Shown: in pieces, positions 1 through 11,122 of the stretch
How the letters are laid out: the number at the start of each line of letters is the position of its first letter
Numbering within the stretch: position 1 is the stretch's first letter
Origin: Homarus americanus
Taxonomy: Eukaryota > Arthropoda > Malacostraca > Decapoda > Nephropidae
DNA length: 64,000 nucleotides
Assembly: GCF_018991925.1 (NCBI RefSeq)
Contig: NW_024748870.1
Coordinates: forward strand, 389,007-453,006
Reading direction: 5' to 3'
The notes under the pieces: generated by a model
Databases searched by the model: none
The model's input: the letters and a program-made list of their open reading frames with translations, nothing else
Told to the model about the DNA's origin: nothing
Made by a program: the position numbers and the translations under genes

Positions 1-1781
1 TGTTGGACGTCGCTGGAGAACTCCGAGATGTAAGCCAAGTGGCGCAGGACACGAGGTGTATGTGACTGGGAAGCTGAAGCGAAGGCGTGGACGAGGGGCT
101 TGTGATCAGTGAAGATGGTGAACTGACGGGCCTCGAGGAAGTGCTGGAAATGTCTGACAGCCAAGTATATGGCCAGGAGTTCTCGATCAAAAGCGCTGTA
201 CTTGAGGTGTGGTGGTTGAAGCCGTTGTGAGAAGAAAGCAACGGGCATGAAAATTCCGTTGATCTCCTGCTGTAAGACGGCGCCCACTGCAGTAGAAGAA
301 GCGTCTGTTGTGAGAGTGGTCCGGGCGTTAGGTGCGGGGTGGGCCAGGAGGGTGAGGCGTGTGATGTGCTGTTTGATAGTGGTGAATGCCGTAGTAGCCT
401 CTTGAGTCCACATGAGAGACTTGTGAGACTTCTTTGGGCGTCCCTTGAGAAGGTCGTGTAGGGGGGCTAGGACGGTGGCAGCTTTGTCAATGAAGCGGTG
501 GTAGTAGTTGACTAAACCCAGGAATTCTCGGAGTTTCTTCGCCGTTTCAGGTTTGGGGAACTCCCTAATCGCGGTTATCTTCTGTGGTAGGGGTTGTATG
601 CCACTGGGCGAGACTCTGTGACCGAGGAAATCGATGGCTGAGGTTCCAAAGACGCACTTAGCAGGATGAACTTTCATGTTGTTGTTCTGCAGGCGTTGGA
701 GAAGGAGTTGTAGGTGGTGGCCGTGCTCGGCAGGCGTCGAAGATGCGACGAGGATGTCGTCAATGTAGACGGTGACAAAATCGAGGTCGCGAAGCATATG
801 GTCCATGAACCTCTGGAAAGTCTGTGCTGCATTGCGTAAGCCAAAACTAATGAAAGTGTACTCGAAGAGTCGGAACGGAGTGGTGATGGCTGTCTTCTGG
901 GTATCTGCCGGTGCTACTGGGATCTGGTGGAAGGCACGCTCCACGTCGATCTTCGAGAAGATAGTCTTGCCATGAAGTTTGTGGTGAAAGTCCTGGACAT
1001 GCGGAATAGGGTACCTGTCAGGTTTGGTGACGAGATTCAGGGCTCTGTAGTCGCCACACACCCTCCACTCGCCGGGTGTTCGCTGAGGAACCATGTGAAG
1101 AGGCGATGCCCAGGGACTCCTTGAAGGGCGAATGATGCCGTCTTGCAGTAGTTTGTTGAATTCTACTTTGGCTGTGTACAGGAGCTCAGGGCGCAGGCGG
1201 CGAGGGCGTGAAAAGACTGGTGGTCCTTTGGTTTCGATGTGGTGGAAAATTCCCGATGTAGGTGGTGGGGGTAGGGAGACTCGGGGTGAGAAAAGCTCCT
1301 TGAATTCGTCGAGCAGGGAGGAGAACTCGTTGGAAGGCGCAAGACAGGTGATAGTGTCGGTGTGTCTGGCACGAGAACCCTGGATCTTGCGTGCTGTAGG
1401 CTCATGGATGAGGCATAGATGACTTGGTTTGACGCCGAGCTTGTGGAAGGTGAGGAAGTCGAAACCAAGGATGGGTTGAGACACGTCTGCTATCACGAAT
1501 AACCAACGCAGAGTCTTGGGCAGACCGAGGTCTAAGGCGAGGGTGCGTACGCCGTAGGAGGCGATGGAGGTACCGTTGGCAGCGAACAGGTCATACGAGG
1601 GTTGCTTTGACTTGTCTCGTAGTGAGGGAGGGATGAGGCTGACCGATGAACCGGTGTCGATGAGGAACTTCTTGCCGGAGGTGCGGTCGGTGACGTGCAG
1701 TAATGAGACGCCTGGAGGGACGGAGGCTGAGGCGTCTACCAGCCTCCGGTGTTGCCGTTTCCCGAATAGGTGCAATAGGGC
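1..1781 (-). CDS. pol: Pol of gypsy-A (protease, RT, RNase H; cut by window edge)
   Basis: Open minus-strand frame from just after a stop at 1784-1782 to the window edge, -1 relative to gag and overlapping it by 46 bases. It has no ATG of its own at the junction, so expression probably needs ribosomal frameshifting. Order: aspartic protease ([12 protein letters not shown]), linker, reverse transcriptase with template contacts ([26 protein letters not shown]) and catalytic YIDD (about 767-756), thumb ([15 protein letters not shown]), then RNase H ([24 protein letters not shown]). The reading was checked codon by codon and holds no stop, so this copy may be recently active. Connection, integrase and 3' LTR lie outside. 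Confidence 0.9.
1706..1763 (-). promoter_or_regulatory. -1 ribosomal frameshift signal: slippery GGGAAAC plus H-type pseudoknot
   Basis: Minus strand, 5' to 3': heptamer GGGAAAC (1763-1757) phased G GGA AAC in the gag frame; 8-nt spacer; stem 1 CGGAGGCTG (1748-1740) pairing with CAGCCTCCG (1729-1721), 9 of 9 bp; loop of 2 nt; stem 2 AGACGCCT (1737-1730) pairing with AGGCGTCT (1713-1706), 8 of 8 bp; crossing loop of 7 nt. The gag stop lies inside the structure (1738-1736). Heptamer type, spacer and fold match known -1 frameshift sites. Activity is inferred. Confidence 0.8.
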
Positions 1782-2554
1782 TCACAGTTTCGAGCATTGC
1801 GGCCGAAAGTCTGGTGATACCAGCAGAGGGTAAATTTGTTGTGCTGGGGGTTGGCTGCTGTGTGTCGGAACTTGTAGGGCGTAGTGTGTGAGTCAGGAAC
1901 CGGCGCAGCAGCGGGTATGGAGGAGCAGAACTGCTCAATGGTGTCCATCCTGCGGTTCAAACTTTGCAACAGGTCCTTGATGTCTTGTGAGGTATTGCTC
2001 GGCTGAGGGGTGTTGACCCGGCTTACAAGTTCGATGGTAGGTACTGGTGTGACCGTGGCGGCAAGGGGTGCAGCAGCGCACTCGTTAAAAATTCTATCTG
2101 CCGCGGTTGCATATAGTTCCGGTGTCGTAGAGTAATCTACTGCGGACAGGATGTTGCGTACTTCTGTGGGTAGCTTTTGTGCGTGAAGCTGGCGCAGGAT
2201 AGAGTCGGGGAGTCTGTCTGTGTGACGGGAGTTCAGCCGACACATCTCCTCCCAGAGACGTCCCGGGGTTGAGTTCCCGAGGGAGGTAGAGGATAGATGT
2301 TGCAGGAGATTGGGGATGGTCTGTTGATAACACGTCTTCAAGGCAGCCCGCAGGGTAGCGAATTTGTTGTCATCTGGAGGGTTGGAAATGGTTTGTGAGA
2401 CCCGCGTGGCCACTTCCGTGGGCAAGACACAGAGCAGGGCGCAATACTTTTGCTCGTCGGTCGCTCGTGAGCCGGCGAGGGCTGCTCCCACATGGTCTAG
2501 CCAGTCCTCGACGTTGTGGTTGAAACTCGGCAGAGAGATCCGTCCGTCCTCCAT
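1736..2554 (-). CDS. gag: Gag of Ty3/gypsy retrotransposon gypsy-A
   Basis: Structural (capsid/nucleocapsid) protein of a Ty3/gypsy retrotransposon, about 272 residues. An upstream in-frame ATG at 2587 lies inside the primer-binding site, so the ATG at 2554 ([11 protein letters not shown]) is preferred; the second copy in this window begins the same way at 37,481. The body is the helical capsid-like part ([23 protein letters not shown]). The C-terminus has a Cys/His-rich box ([18 protein letters not shown]) of the type arthropod gypsy-like Gags carry in place of a classic CCHC knuckle. The frame ends in TAG at 1738-1736, just after a slippery heptamer, and pol overlaps it in the -1 frame. No internal stop, so this part looks intact. 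Function is known for the family; the start is inference. Confidence 0.85.
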   Translation of the reverse strand: MEDGRISLPSFNHNVEDWLDHVGAALAGSRATDEQKYCALLCVLPTEVATRVSQTISNPPDDNKFATLRAALKTCYQQTIPNLLQHLSSTSLGNSTPGRLWEEMCRLNSRHTDRLPDSILRQLHAQKLPTEVRNILSAVDYSTTPELYATAADRIFNECAAAPLAATVTPVPTIELVSRVNTPQPSNTSQDIKDLLQSLNRRMDTIEQFCSSIPAAAPVPDSHTTPYKFRHTAANPQHNKFTLCWYHQTFGRNARNCEPYCTYSGNGNTGGW

Positions 2555-2587
2555 CCTGTGTGAGTGCTTATCTCCGGGAGTCACCAT

Positions 2588-3091
2588 TGTAGGGGTATCG
2601 AGATATTAATGTTGTCTAGCACTCAGGATGGATGGAAACTCTAAGGTGGTTTTCTTGTATAATATAAGTTATATGATAGACAGTCTGGTGCTGGAGGTGC
2701 CGTGTGGTGAGGAGCTGCTCAGTAGAGACGTTCGGTGAGTAGCGTGTTGAAGGAGGTAGATGTGCAGGAGCTTCGTTAGAGAAGATGTTGCCTGTTGCTG
2801 GCCTCCTGGTTGAATGAATGCTGACAGCGTGGAGCTTGCTGGAGGAGGTGTTGCTTGTTCAGGAAGATGGGCAGAATGAATCTCAATGGAGAGACAGAGC
2901 TTATATACCCAGCAGCAGCCGCCAGTCCTCTATGAATCATGTTGGGAAAACCCAGAAAGTCGCCGGTGACTAGTTTCGTTGCTAGGTTACCGTACCATCT
3001 GACGTCAGCTCTCGCTTGGTTGCTAGGATACGGCGGCGCGTCGGAATGCGATACGTAGTTGTAGGGGAGACGTCCACTACAACTTCTTACA
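2588..3091 (-). repeat. 5' LTR of Ty3/gypsy element (family gypsy-A)
   Basis: On the minus strand the segment starts with TGTAAGAAG and ends with CCCTACA, giving the TG...CA ends usual for LTRs. A TATA box (GGTATATAAG, plus positions about 2901-2911) lies about 185 bases into it. One base after its end is TGGTGACTCC, placed like a tRNA primer-binding site, and gag follows directly. The partner 3' LTR would lie beyond the left edge. Ends are inferred from these signals; no second LTR is available for comparison. Confidence 0.75.
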
Positions 3092-4778
3092 TTCCCCATA
3101 GCTAACATTATTTATTATACGTCTGGCTGTCTTGTTTTATTTCTCCATCCTTGCCTTTAGCGTATAAACAAAAATCTTAATAACTTTTTTTTTTTATTTC
3201 TATCCACCTCCACATTACCTGATGGCCTCTTCCTTCTACTTCTGCATCTTTATGTTAAACATTAAACACTAATACATTAAACACTAAGACATTAAACTCT
3301 AAGAAACTAAACACATACACTAAGCAATAAACATTACTCTCTTTTCTTACTCCTGTACCTTGACGGTTCATATGAACCTTAGAACCCCAGTTTATATCAC
3401 CTTATGATTAACTAACCAAATGCTGAAGTAATTTAACCCTCTTCCAGGTAATGTGAGGGTGTTCAATCATCAGGTGGAATAAGATAAATTTTCAGATCAC
3501 ATTTTAATTTTTCTCTCACTATTAAAACAGATAGATGGACTCAAGGTGTGTGCCAACAATGTACTACCTGAATGAGTTAACCAACAGTACTTGGACACCC
3601 ACCTGAAGTACACCTGCAGTAGCGTTGTTTCCTTGTTGGGGAAAACCATCGCATAACAGTGAATGGCAAGGCTCCTAATTTTGAAGGTTAGAAAGCAGAT
3701 ATCACTTATACTTTTTATTTATCATCTCTACAATATGCAGTACATATGGATATGATATTCCTCATACTTATCATATCTTTAGAAGACTGTATACAGTACT
3801 CGTCTGTATACTTGCATTTTGGTGTTATAACATTGGGCATGATATAGAGTACAGAATAACTTATTATATAACAGCAAACTTAAGGATTAGATATTATAGA
3901 CATAACAAATATAAAAATCACTAGAGTTATGGGATGTTCTCATTTTTACTTATTTACTTGGATAAACTTAGATTTAATTTATCATTCAAATTAAAAGTTA
4001 CCAGAAATTGTTGACAGAATTAAGTCTTTACGATCCACCAAGCTCGTTAGTTGTGTTAATAATATTTTCTTTTGGTTCTGTTTATTACAAAGTGAAGAAT
4101 ATAAACTCAATTTACTCTAACAAAAATGCTTGATGATGTATTTGTTATTTTAAAGGAAATTATTAGTTAATACTGTTTTGAATATATTTGTGAACTCTTA
4201 TATAAGTTGTCCCTTCTGTATCACACACTAGATGATATAAAACACTAACACTGATTATTATGTTAGTTGCTGTTAATGTATTATATATAATATTTTGTAT
4301 ATGTCGTTTATACTCGTATGGTCTGCTTTATGGTAGGGTTTGTTTATCAAGAAGTGACCAGCTTAAATGAATAGTTTTCTATAGTAAAAGTGAGGTTACC
4401 ATTCCCAGCCATAGTTAATGTCTCTCTTTTGATAATTGTTTTTACTTATCTCTTTATTTGTCTTTTAGAATGTAATGTTAAAACTGTAATCAACCAATGA
4501 AGGTTTATTTATAGATGGTGTCCCTCATGACTCTTGTCTGGTGATGATGTCTCGGTGGTCAAGGATGTGTAATGTCACTGTGGTAGTAGTTGAAGAGCAA
4601 GAGTAATGGATAGCTGTTCTAAGAGGAGGCGAGTCATGTGTCACAAACAAGAGAATGGAGGAAAGGAGGAGGTGTTTGAAATACTACGCTGTGTGTATCT
4701 GAGAAGCAAGTAAGGTTGGTCCATTGCTCTACATCTATTATGTAATGGGTGTGTTCCTAGTGTGTGTTGTGAAACGGT
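3092..4778. other. AT-rich sequence, no gene recognised
   Basis: No frame resembles a known protein. There are short homopolymer runs and AT-rich stretches, and no clear repeat. Confidence 0.5.
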
Positions 4779-5329
4779 TGGTTAATTCCAATTAACCAGG
4801 TTGGTTCACATATATTATATTGGGCTTTAGTAACGAAACCCAATTGAAGTTTCTTGTTTTATTAGAAAAGTATTGCTTATATAATTCCTGAGTGTAGGTC
4901 AACCGTAAGTTCCACTATTTATGAATGTGATGAGAAAGGACGGCGTTTATGTAATATAAACGTGGATCAACATATGTTCGATATTAGTTGGTGTGAGTGA
5001 CTCTGAGTAGTGACCCATTGAGGGAGAACGGAATTGGGACTTCGTCCCCCCTCGAGGGAAGATGGAGCCATCCACTGCAGCTCTCAAATAACGTCTTCCT
5101 CTAGTCAAGGATATCAAACTACTGTCCGCTTTAGATGGCCAGGAGCCGGCTACTTTATGCCTTTACTCAGCATAGTATGACGCAGCTTCCTGTGGGCACA
5201 CCTTATCACGTACATTGAACATGTCACGTCATAACCAGTGGAAAGTTACAGGGGAAGAATCTGAATATAAATCAGATGTAAATAACCCATTTATATAATA
5301 CTTCTGTTGATGAGACAGGGGCCATTACA
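4779..5329 (-). repeat. LTR-like dispersed repeat, copy 1 (family rep-A)
   Basis: Related segments occur at 19,702-20,002 and 45,162-45,485, all in the same orientation. Read on the minus strand, the unit starts TGTAATGGCCCC, has a TATATAAA-like box near its start and an AATAAAA-like signal, and ends in an imperfect palindrome (GGTTAATTNNNAATTAACC) closing with CA. These are LTR-like features, so a solo LTR is plausible, but no target-site duplication was found and no internal coding part is present. A non-LTR origin cannot be excluded. Confidence 0.5.
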
Positions 5330-5344
5330 GTTGTTGTATTACAG

Positions 5345-5435
5345 ACATATTATGACCTCCTCCTTCCCCCCCCCTCCTCTCCCTTCCTCCTTCCCTCCTT
5401 TTCCCCCCTTCTCTAGCCCCTCCTCCTCCCTTGTC
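5345..5435 (+). repeat. Pyrimidine-rich tract
   Basis: About 85 bases almost purely C and T (runs such as CCCCCCCCTCCTCTCCC). Such tracts can adopt triplex structure; no coding signal. Confidence 0.7.
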
Positions 5436-5999
5436 TCCTGAGCTGTTACAGTCGTTGTTTCTTATAAGGCTAAATAGGTCATAACTGGAGAATTGAGGAA
5501 CAACATTCAGTTTATTTTATATAAGAGTCATGGTTGCACACAATAATCCAGACTGGTATGTTTGTGAGAATTATAAGGTTAAAGGAACATGTTCCCATCT
5601 TTGTATTCTAAGGTACAGTACACTTTATAATTCCTAAATCTTGGTGTGCCATTTTCACTGTTGCTCCCACTTGTTGCGCTACCTTTAGTGACTCATCTGT
5701 TACAGTGCCTTGATTGTTTTCTTTATTTGCATTTCAATAGAGGAGTTTTATCCTGTTTGTAATTTCTATGTTATGTACAACTAGCAGAAACGCCGCCCTC
5801 CGGGTGGCTCATTCCCTAGGCCACGGTAAAACGCCACCCTCCGGGAGGCTCCACATTATCTCACTGTTCAGTCCCCAAAACTTCTTCTTCCATCAATAGT
5901 TCATTAACGGTGTATGTAAGTTCCACCATGTTTTTCACTACAACGGTACAGCAAAGTATATTTTTTTTAGCATTAAACTGTTATTATTTTATTGTCTAA
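5436..5999. other. Intergenic sequence with a LINE-like scrap
   Basis: The part at about 5530-5730 resembles 15,410-15,560 (shared phrases such as TATAAGGTTAAAGGA and TTCCTAAATCTTGGT), apparently the same decayed LINE tail. A short imperfect direct repeat (CGCC[A/G]CCCTCCGGG[A/T]GGCTC) sits at about 5790-5850. No open frame is supported. Confidence 0.4.
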
Positions 6000-6195
6000 T
6001 CATCACTACATATAACACCACCCATCATCACTACATATAACATCATCCATCATCACTACATATAACATCATCCATCATCACTACATATAATACCATCCAT
6101 CATCACTACAGATCGGTAAAGTAGTTTCCGAGATTCTCGTGCGGACACACAAACAAACTAACAAACAAACAGACAGACTTCTTTGTTTTATATAT
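6000..6195 (+). repeat. 30-bp tandem repeat ending in a retroposon-like tail
   Basis: Four to five near-identical units of about 30 bp (CATCATCACTACATATAACA...) are followed by GAGATTCTCGTGCGGACACACAAACAAAC and an ACAGACAGACTTC...TATATA tail. The tail looks like a short retroposon 3' end; that reading is inference. Confidence 0.55.
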
Positions 6196-6229
6196 ATAAT
6201 ATATAGATTAATTCTGCAGATAAACAAGG

Positions 6230-6780
6230 GTCAAGAGTTAGCCCAAGGTACAGTGTCACTGAATTTACAATGAGATGGTTCATTCCCACATGACTTTGAC
6301 TTTGTTTACTCTTTTGAGTATTGTTTTTTATCCAAATAATATTGCTTCAGTCTTTCCAAGATGTAGGGATAATTTTTTGTTTATGAACCACTGTTTGCAT
6401 GACTCCAGTTCAGATGATAACCTGTTAGCTACATCATTTGGATGTTTACTTAACACTAAAAGGTAATTGTCATCAGCATACAACAAATGTTTTCAATTAA
6501 CATTTATGGTCATGTCACTTACATAACAAAGGAAGAGCAATGGTCCTTGGACATTCCCTTGTGGAACTCTACATGCCATCAACATGGATGGCAACTCAGT
6601 ATTATTTGGAACTACTACAGAGTTTGTTTCCTGTTGTTAAAATTAGATTTAAACCAGTCAACAGATCCAACGGCAAGAGCCTGCAGTTTTTTTACATAGT
6701 TTATCATGATTCACCGTGTTGAAGGTTTTTCGTAAGTCTAGCATTACTATTCATGAATAATTTTGATGTGGTGTTTAGGA
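6230..6780 (-). pseudogene. LINE reverse transcriptase remnant
   Basis: The minus strand, read across several frameshifts, gives consecutive pieces of a non-LTR reverse transcriptase: a finger/palm piece (FNTVNHDKL), the segment before the catalytic box (GNVQGPLLFLCYVSDM), the catalytic box itself (LLYADDN, near 6475) and a thumb-like piece (LSSELESCKQWFINKKLSL). YADD is the active-site form seen in several LINE clades. The order is right but no single frame is open, so this is dead. The clade is not clear; it does not match the CR1-like copies elsewhere here. Confidence 0.65.
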
Positions 6781-7260
6781 CCTGATATGGTCAGTGAGAT
6801 GGATCAGACTGGTGTCAGTTGAGTGAGACTAAAGCCTGATTGGCAGTTGTAAAAAAAATATAATCATGGAGATGTCTTTCCACCTGAACATACAGTACAC
6901 CGCTCTCTCAAAATTTTTAGATATGCGACACATGATCCGAATATGCCATACAGTTTCTGTTGAAAGAGGCAATGTTTGTCCCCATACAAAGCCTTAAGGC
7001 GCCTTACATGGTCAATATTTATTAACAATATTTTATTGTCAACATTTCTATTGTTAACAATAGTCACCACACACGTTCAATATTTCGGGCAATCTTGTCA
7101 GCCAGTCACCACGCGAGTGCAGACAAAAATGTCGGCCCATGAAGCTTGTGTAGCTTTAATCTTGGCTTTGCATTAGAAATAAAAAAAAACTTAATTAACG
7201 GAAAGCGATGGATGAAGGAGTGGCTTACTAAGCGACATAAATACACTCAAACAAATCTGC
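6781..7260. other. Intergenic, no gene recognised
   Basis: Contains repeated short TCAATATT/GTCAATATTTA motifs also seen at 7560-7690, suggesting a decayed AT-rich repeat. Nothing coding is supported. Confidence 0.4.
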
Positions 7261-7518
7261 TTAGTTGATCTTCTTTTTGACATCTTCGCAAACAGCATCT
7301 TTCTTACGTTCTTTGAGAATACCTAACATCTTGTCATAAACTGTATTTGTCTTTACTTTGTCCATATAATCCTTTGGTGTGACATCCTATAATATTGGTA
7401 ATTCTTTATATGTACGAATAAATCTTAGCAACACATCCCGGGAATCACGTTTTGTTTCGGTAGGTGACACACTGTCGCTTTCAGCAAGGCCCTCAGTAGG
7501 CCTGCTTGTGCACTCCAT
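7261..7518 (-). pseudogene. MADF-domain-like protein fragment with one stop
   Basis: An 86-codon minus-strand frame from ATG at 7518 to TAA at 7263-7261, with a single internal TAG at codon 44 (7389-7387). The product reads like the N-terminal half of a MADF (Myb/SANT-like) DNA-binding domain: LLRFIRTYKELPIL then DVTPKDYMDKVKTNTVYDKM and a basic end (EDVKKKIN). MADF domains typically have Trp where the TAG falls, so TGG to TAG is likely. The rest of the domain is not in the adjoining sequence. It may come from a host regulator or from a Harbinger-type transposon accessory protein. Confidence 0.55.
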
Positions 7519-7694
7519 GATGCCCGTTGCTATACTGTACCAATATTGACAATATTAGCCTCAAGCGGTCAATACTTACTGACAATATTAGAAATATTTT
7601 GAAACTCGTCAATGTAGATTCCATCAATATTTTGCACTTTCAATACCATCAAAATTAACGTCACACAGTCAATTATATTGTCAATATTTAAATT

Positions 7695-7960
7695 TTACCA
7701 ATGCATACTAACCGTGTCTGGCGCCCTTTAGGGTAACTTTGAAGTTTGGCTCAGTGATGGAGTCTCTGATGTATCCTTTGGTCCTGGTGGTCGTCTCTGT
7801 CTCTGTCACTTCAGCAGACCTATGAGGAGTGTCACTGTTTATGTCACTTTGCTCATAATCAGTTAGTTGTTTGGGATTAGAGTCACTCAGGAATTCTTTT
7901 GGGAGTCATCTCCAACTTCACCCTCAAAAGCAGCTTCTGCCTCTTCAATGTCATCTTCTG
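7695..7960 (-). pseudogene. Possible decayed coding fragment, acidic
   Basis: Minus-strand frames give an acidic stretch (TEDDIEEAEAAFEGEVGDDS), a frameshift, then FLSDSNPKQLTDYEQSDINS and a Ser/Thr-rich tail. Composition looks protein-like and it lies upstream of the MADF-like fragment on the same strand, so both could derive from one gene. No family is recognised. Confidence 0.3.
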
Positions 7961-7961
7961 T

Positions 7962-7962
<1 letters not shown>

Positions 7963-8002
<40 letters not shown>

Positions 8003-8021
8003 CTCTCTCTCTCTCTCTCTG
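7963..8021 (+). repeat. (CA)n(CT)n microsatellite
   Basis: About 19 CA units followed directly by about 10 CT units. Confidence 0.95.
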
Positions 8022-8640
8022 ACACTGTAAAAGTCATATCCTTAACCTGAGTACAGTAATGCTTCATCATACAAAGAAGTAGGTATTGGGTTTTATCAGA
8101 AATATGATTGATCCCTTAAATGAGGTGTTTTGGTTCCTCATCAACTCTCCAAAGCATCAGGCACTGTTTGAATAGGTCTTGGCTAGTCCATAATATTATA
8201 GCCCCCAAAATCTGGAACCAGTCACTGCCAAACTTCAGCCTATTAAGTTAGATTAATTTGAAACATACAAAGTGATAGACTCGACGATTAAACAAATCAA
8301 GGAAATTCAAAGTTATATGAAAGATTACTTTAGTAAGTGGTTGATTGAAGCCTCCTGGCTTGTTGAAAGTGTTGGTGAATTGTATAAAAATCATGCATAA
8401 GTACAGTAGGCATCAAATATATCACAATAATGAGCCTTCTGAAAAACAGTACCAGAGGATCACTATTGTAAAAATCTAGAGCCATTCCATTCCTTGGTAA
8501 CCTTTTAAATGAGATAAAACCCCACTTTAATACAGAGACAAGGGCATGTGCTGCCCTGCTCCCAATTAATCTAAAGTTAATTAAAACAAATGATAACCTA
8601 GGCACTGATTGTGAAAAGTTGCTGACTTGCCTTCATCTCT
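8022..8640. other. Intergenic, no gene recognised
   Basis: A 91-codon minus-strand frame (8605-8330) has no recognisable motif and is most likely chance. Confidence 0.4.
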
Positions 8641-8779
8641 CTCCCTTATTAGTTAATGTGCTGGAAATATGAGTCCCAAGAAAGTAATGACAGTGACTGT
8701 GTCAGACATTGTGATAGAGATGTATTTTATGAGCTGTTGTGTCTCTTGTACGTTGCTCTGAGGGTCAACACTGTTAAGG

Positions 8780-9430
8780 TGCATTGAAAGCCGCCTGAGA
8801 CTCCCGGCTCTGTTACATCATGACAATTACTTTTACCTTTATCCTCTTCGCCACTGATCGGCTTGTTAGCCGCTTGGGCGGTCGTTCACGTCTCTGTTAC
8901 GCACTGTTGGCAAGTACCGGGCATGCACAGGCTCCTGAATGTATCAAACCTGCTCCAGTATTGGTCAAGTCTCGTCTTGAAAGAGCACACACTCGTTGCC
9001 ATCACACTATTCTGGCTGTTTACTTTTTTTTCAAGAGTTCACAATTCTCACTCTGAAAAAGTTTGATCTCACAGTTTTCTGGCTTGTGGCTTCTTCAGCC
9101 TTGAGCTGTGACCCCTTGTGAGCGGGTATCCGTCAGCTCCAGGTATGGACAGTCGATTGAGTAGTGCCATCTGAGATGTTTATACACCTCAATTAGGTCT
9201 TCCCTTGCTTGTCTGTAGTATAAACTATGCAGTTGCAGGCGCTCTAATCTCTCTGAATAACTGAGGTGACAGTCTCTTGCATATCTCTGGGATCAGATGG
9301 GGTGACAGTACTTCAGGCGGGGAAGCACCTCATTCTTGAAGCTCGTTACGAGGGACGCTAGATATCTAAACGACCTCGCTAGAGCAAAGGTTAGAGTTGT
9401 GTTCTGACCTGCTAGAGGAAAGGTCACGGT
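8780..9430 (-). pseudogene. LINE-B 3' end fragment (CR1-like)
   Basis: Matches the 3' part of the LINE at 43,375-45,136 over most of its length. In the minus strand it gives the C-terminal RT region (RLERLQLHSLYYRQAREDLIEVYKHL, shown here in part) and the 3' untranslated region ending near CCTTTATCCTCTTC. Frames are broken. It directly precedes the 5' part of the next LINE. Confidence 0.7.
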
Positions 9431-9439
9431 AGACTTAGC

Positions 9440-10302
9440 TCCCGGGGATTAATTGTCAGTAATAGCTATTGCTACTTGTGAGCAGGGCTGTGTCCTTCTG
9501 AGGGCCGAACTACTGGCCGAGTTAGTGAAGGTAAAAGAAGAAAACTTTAAATTAAAGGAAGTGACAGCGAGGGTGAAGGAAGAAGACACGAGACAATGAA
9601 TGCCCGTGTCTGACGAAAACTCAGGCGAATCAAAGGTTGTGAGGAGAAGAACGACCAAAATGTGAGTGAAAAGACACCAAGGAAACGACAACAGCTAAGT
9701 GTAAAAACGCTTTCAGTCCTTTGATAGACAAGGAAAGTACGAAAACCTTAATTGCTGGCGATTCCAAGGTACGGTACCTGCATAGAGCTTTTTATGGTAA
9801 AAATTAAAATAGGATGAGGGTTTGTTTGCCAGGAGCTGGGGGGGGGGGGTTATAGTTGACAGGATGGACAATATCTTGTCTGGTAATGGGGATAAACCCC
9901 TTATCTGCCTCGGTGCAGGAGGCAATGATATTGGCCGGCGTAGGAGTGAAGAGCATAAGGTTGAAGGGAGGGATCCCTCTCATATGTGGTGTCTTGCCTA
10001 GAAGGAGAGTTGGCAATGAATGGTTGTCAAGGGCAGTTAGTGTTAACGGCCATCTTGACAGATATTACAAGTCGATATCAGCCGCATTCGTTGACAACTG
10101 GGACAGCTCTTACGGCAGAAGGGACCTTTATGATAGGGATGGCTGGCTGTCTCGAGAGGGCAGTTCAAAAGATGTCGAAGTCTTTAAACTGCTAGGAGAA
10201 CATGTGAGCATGGAGTTGGAGGAGATTGCAGTGGGAGCCGGTAAACAACGTGAAAGGTTAGAGAGAAATAGCACTAGGAATGATGACAAAACGGAGTTAT
10301 AA
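9440..10302 (+). pseudogene. CR1-like LINE, first part: coiled coil and SGNH-esterase-like domain
   Basis: From about 9474 a frame gives a Leu/Lys/Glu-rich coiled-coil-like stretch (LLAELVKVKEENFKLKEV). After frame changes comes an SGNH/GDSL hydrolase-like domain: block I with AGDSKVRYL (about 9757), block III with GAGGNDIGRRRS (about 9915), then ICGVLPRRRVGNEWLSRA and the block V region DRDGWLSREG (about 10,132-10,160). CR1 elements are known to encode an esterase-like domain in their first ORF. The Asp of the block V D-x-x-H pair is visible but the His is missing in this copy. Several frameshifts make it a pseudogene. Confidence 0.7.
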
Positions 10303-10329
10303 CCTAAACGGGACAAAGAGAGGACTCAG

Positions 10330-10510
10330 ATCACGACTAACTTAAATGTCTGCTACGCAAACAGTAGAAGTATGAGAAACAAAATGGGTGAAATCAGGAC
10401 GTTGGTATGAACCGAAAAAATCGATATTATAGCATTCACCGAAACATGGATAAACTTAAACTCACGTGAGTTACCTGTAGAATACCAAATTGCAGTTTAT
10501 AAATTATGCC
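10330..10510 (+). pseudogene. CR1-like LINE endonuclease, N-terminal piece
   Basis: Frame gives VCYANSRSMRNKMGEI, then after a stop KIDIIAFTETWIN: the first Asn and the catalytic Glu (TETW) boxes of an apurinic/apyrimidinic-type LINE endonuclease. It stops at 10,514 where a solo LTR is inserted and resumes at 11,964. The flanking copies of ATAC show that the two endonuclease parts were one. Confidence 0.75.
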
Positions 10511-11122
10511 ATACTGTTAGGAGTTGGGGATTTAGAATATAGTTAAAAGTCTACCCAGATCCCAACAGGCAACAACAATAAAAAAACAAAGACAATCGGA
10601 CTATAAAAGGGTAGACAAAGGATGCGAGTTTTTGTTGTGTATAATAAAGTACCATAAATTCCTTAACAAAATATTCAGCTTTCTATAATTTACCCTTAAC
10701 CATACTTAACCTAAACATTAACAGTATATACATATTTATACAACATACAATAATTTGAAGCAAGGTGGAGGTGGGGAGGCAATATAAGATTACAAATACT
10801 TAAGTGCGGAGCTGAGATGGCTAACGAGTAAGGCTGAGTATTGTAGAAGGCGGTAGGTAGTCACTGTGCCGTAGGTTTCCAGGATAGGTGATCCTGTGGT
10901 CACTTCCCAGAGTGAACTGAACTTTCCTCGATCTGGATCTGATGAGGAAGACTTGGAGTAGGTGACGCAACAACCAGGATATGGAGAAGGGAAACCCCGG
11001 AGTGGTAACTAAGACTAGTCATACTCGGGTTTCGTCCCTAGATGGCGTTGCTCGTGGTGCTGGGTAGGTAGATCAGGACAATAGATGGCGTGGTTCGTAG
11101 TGCTGGGTAGGTAGATCATGAC

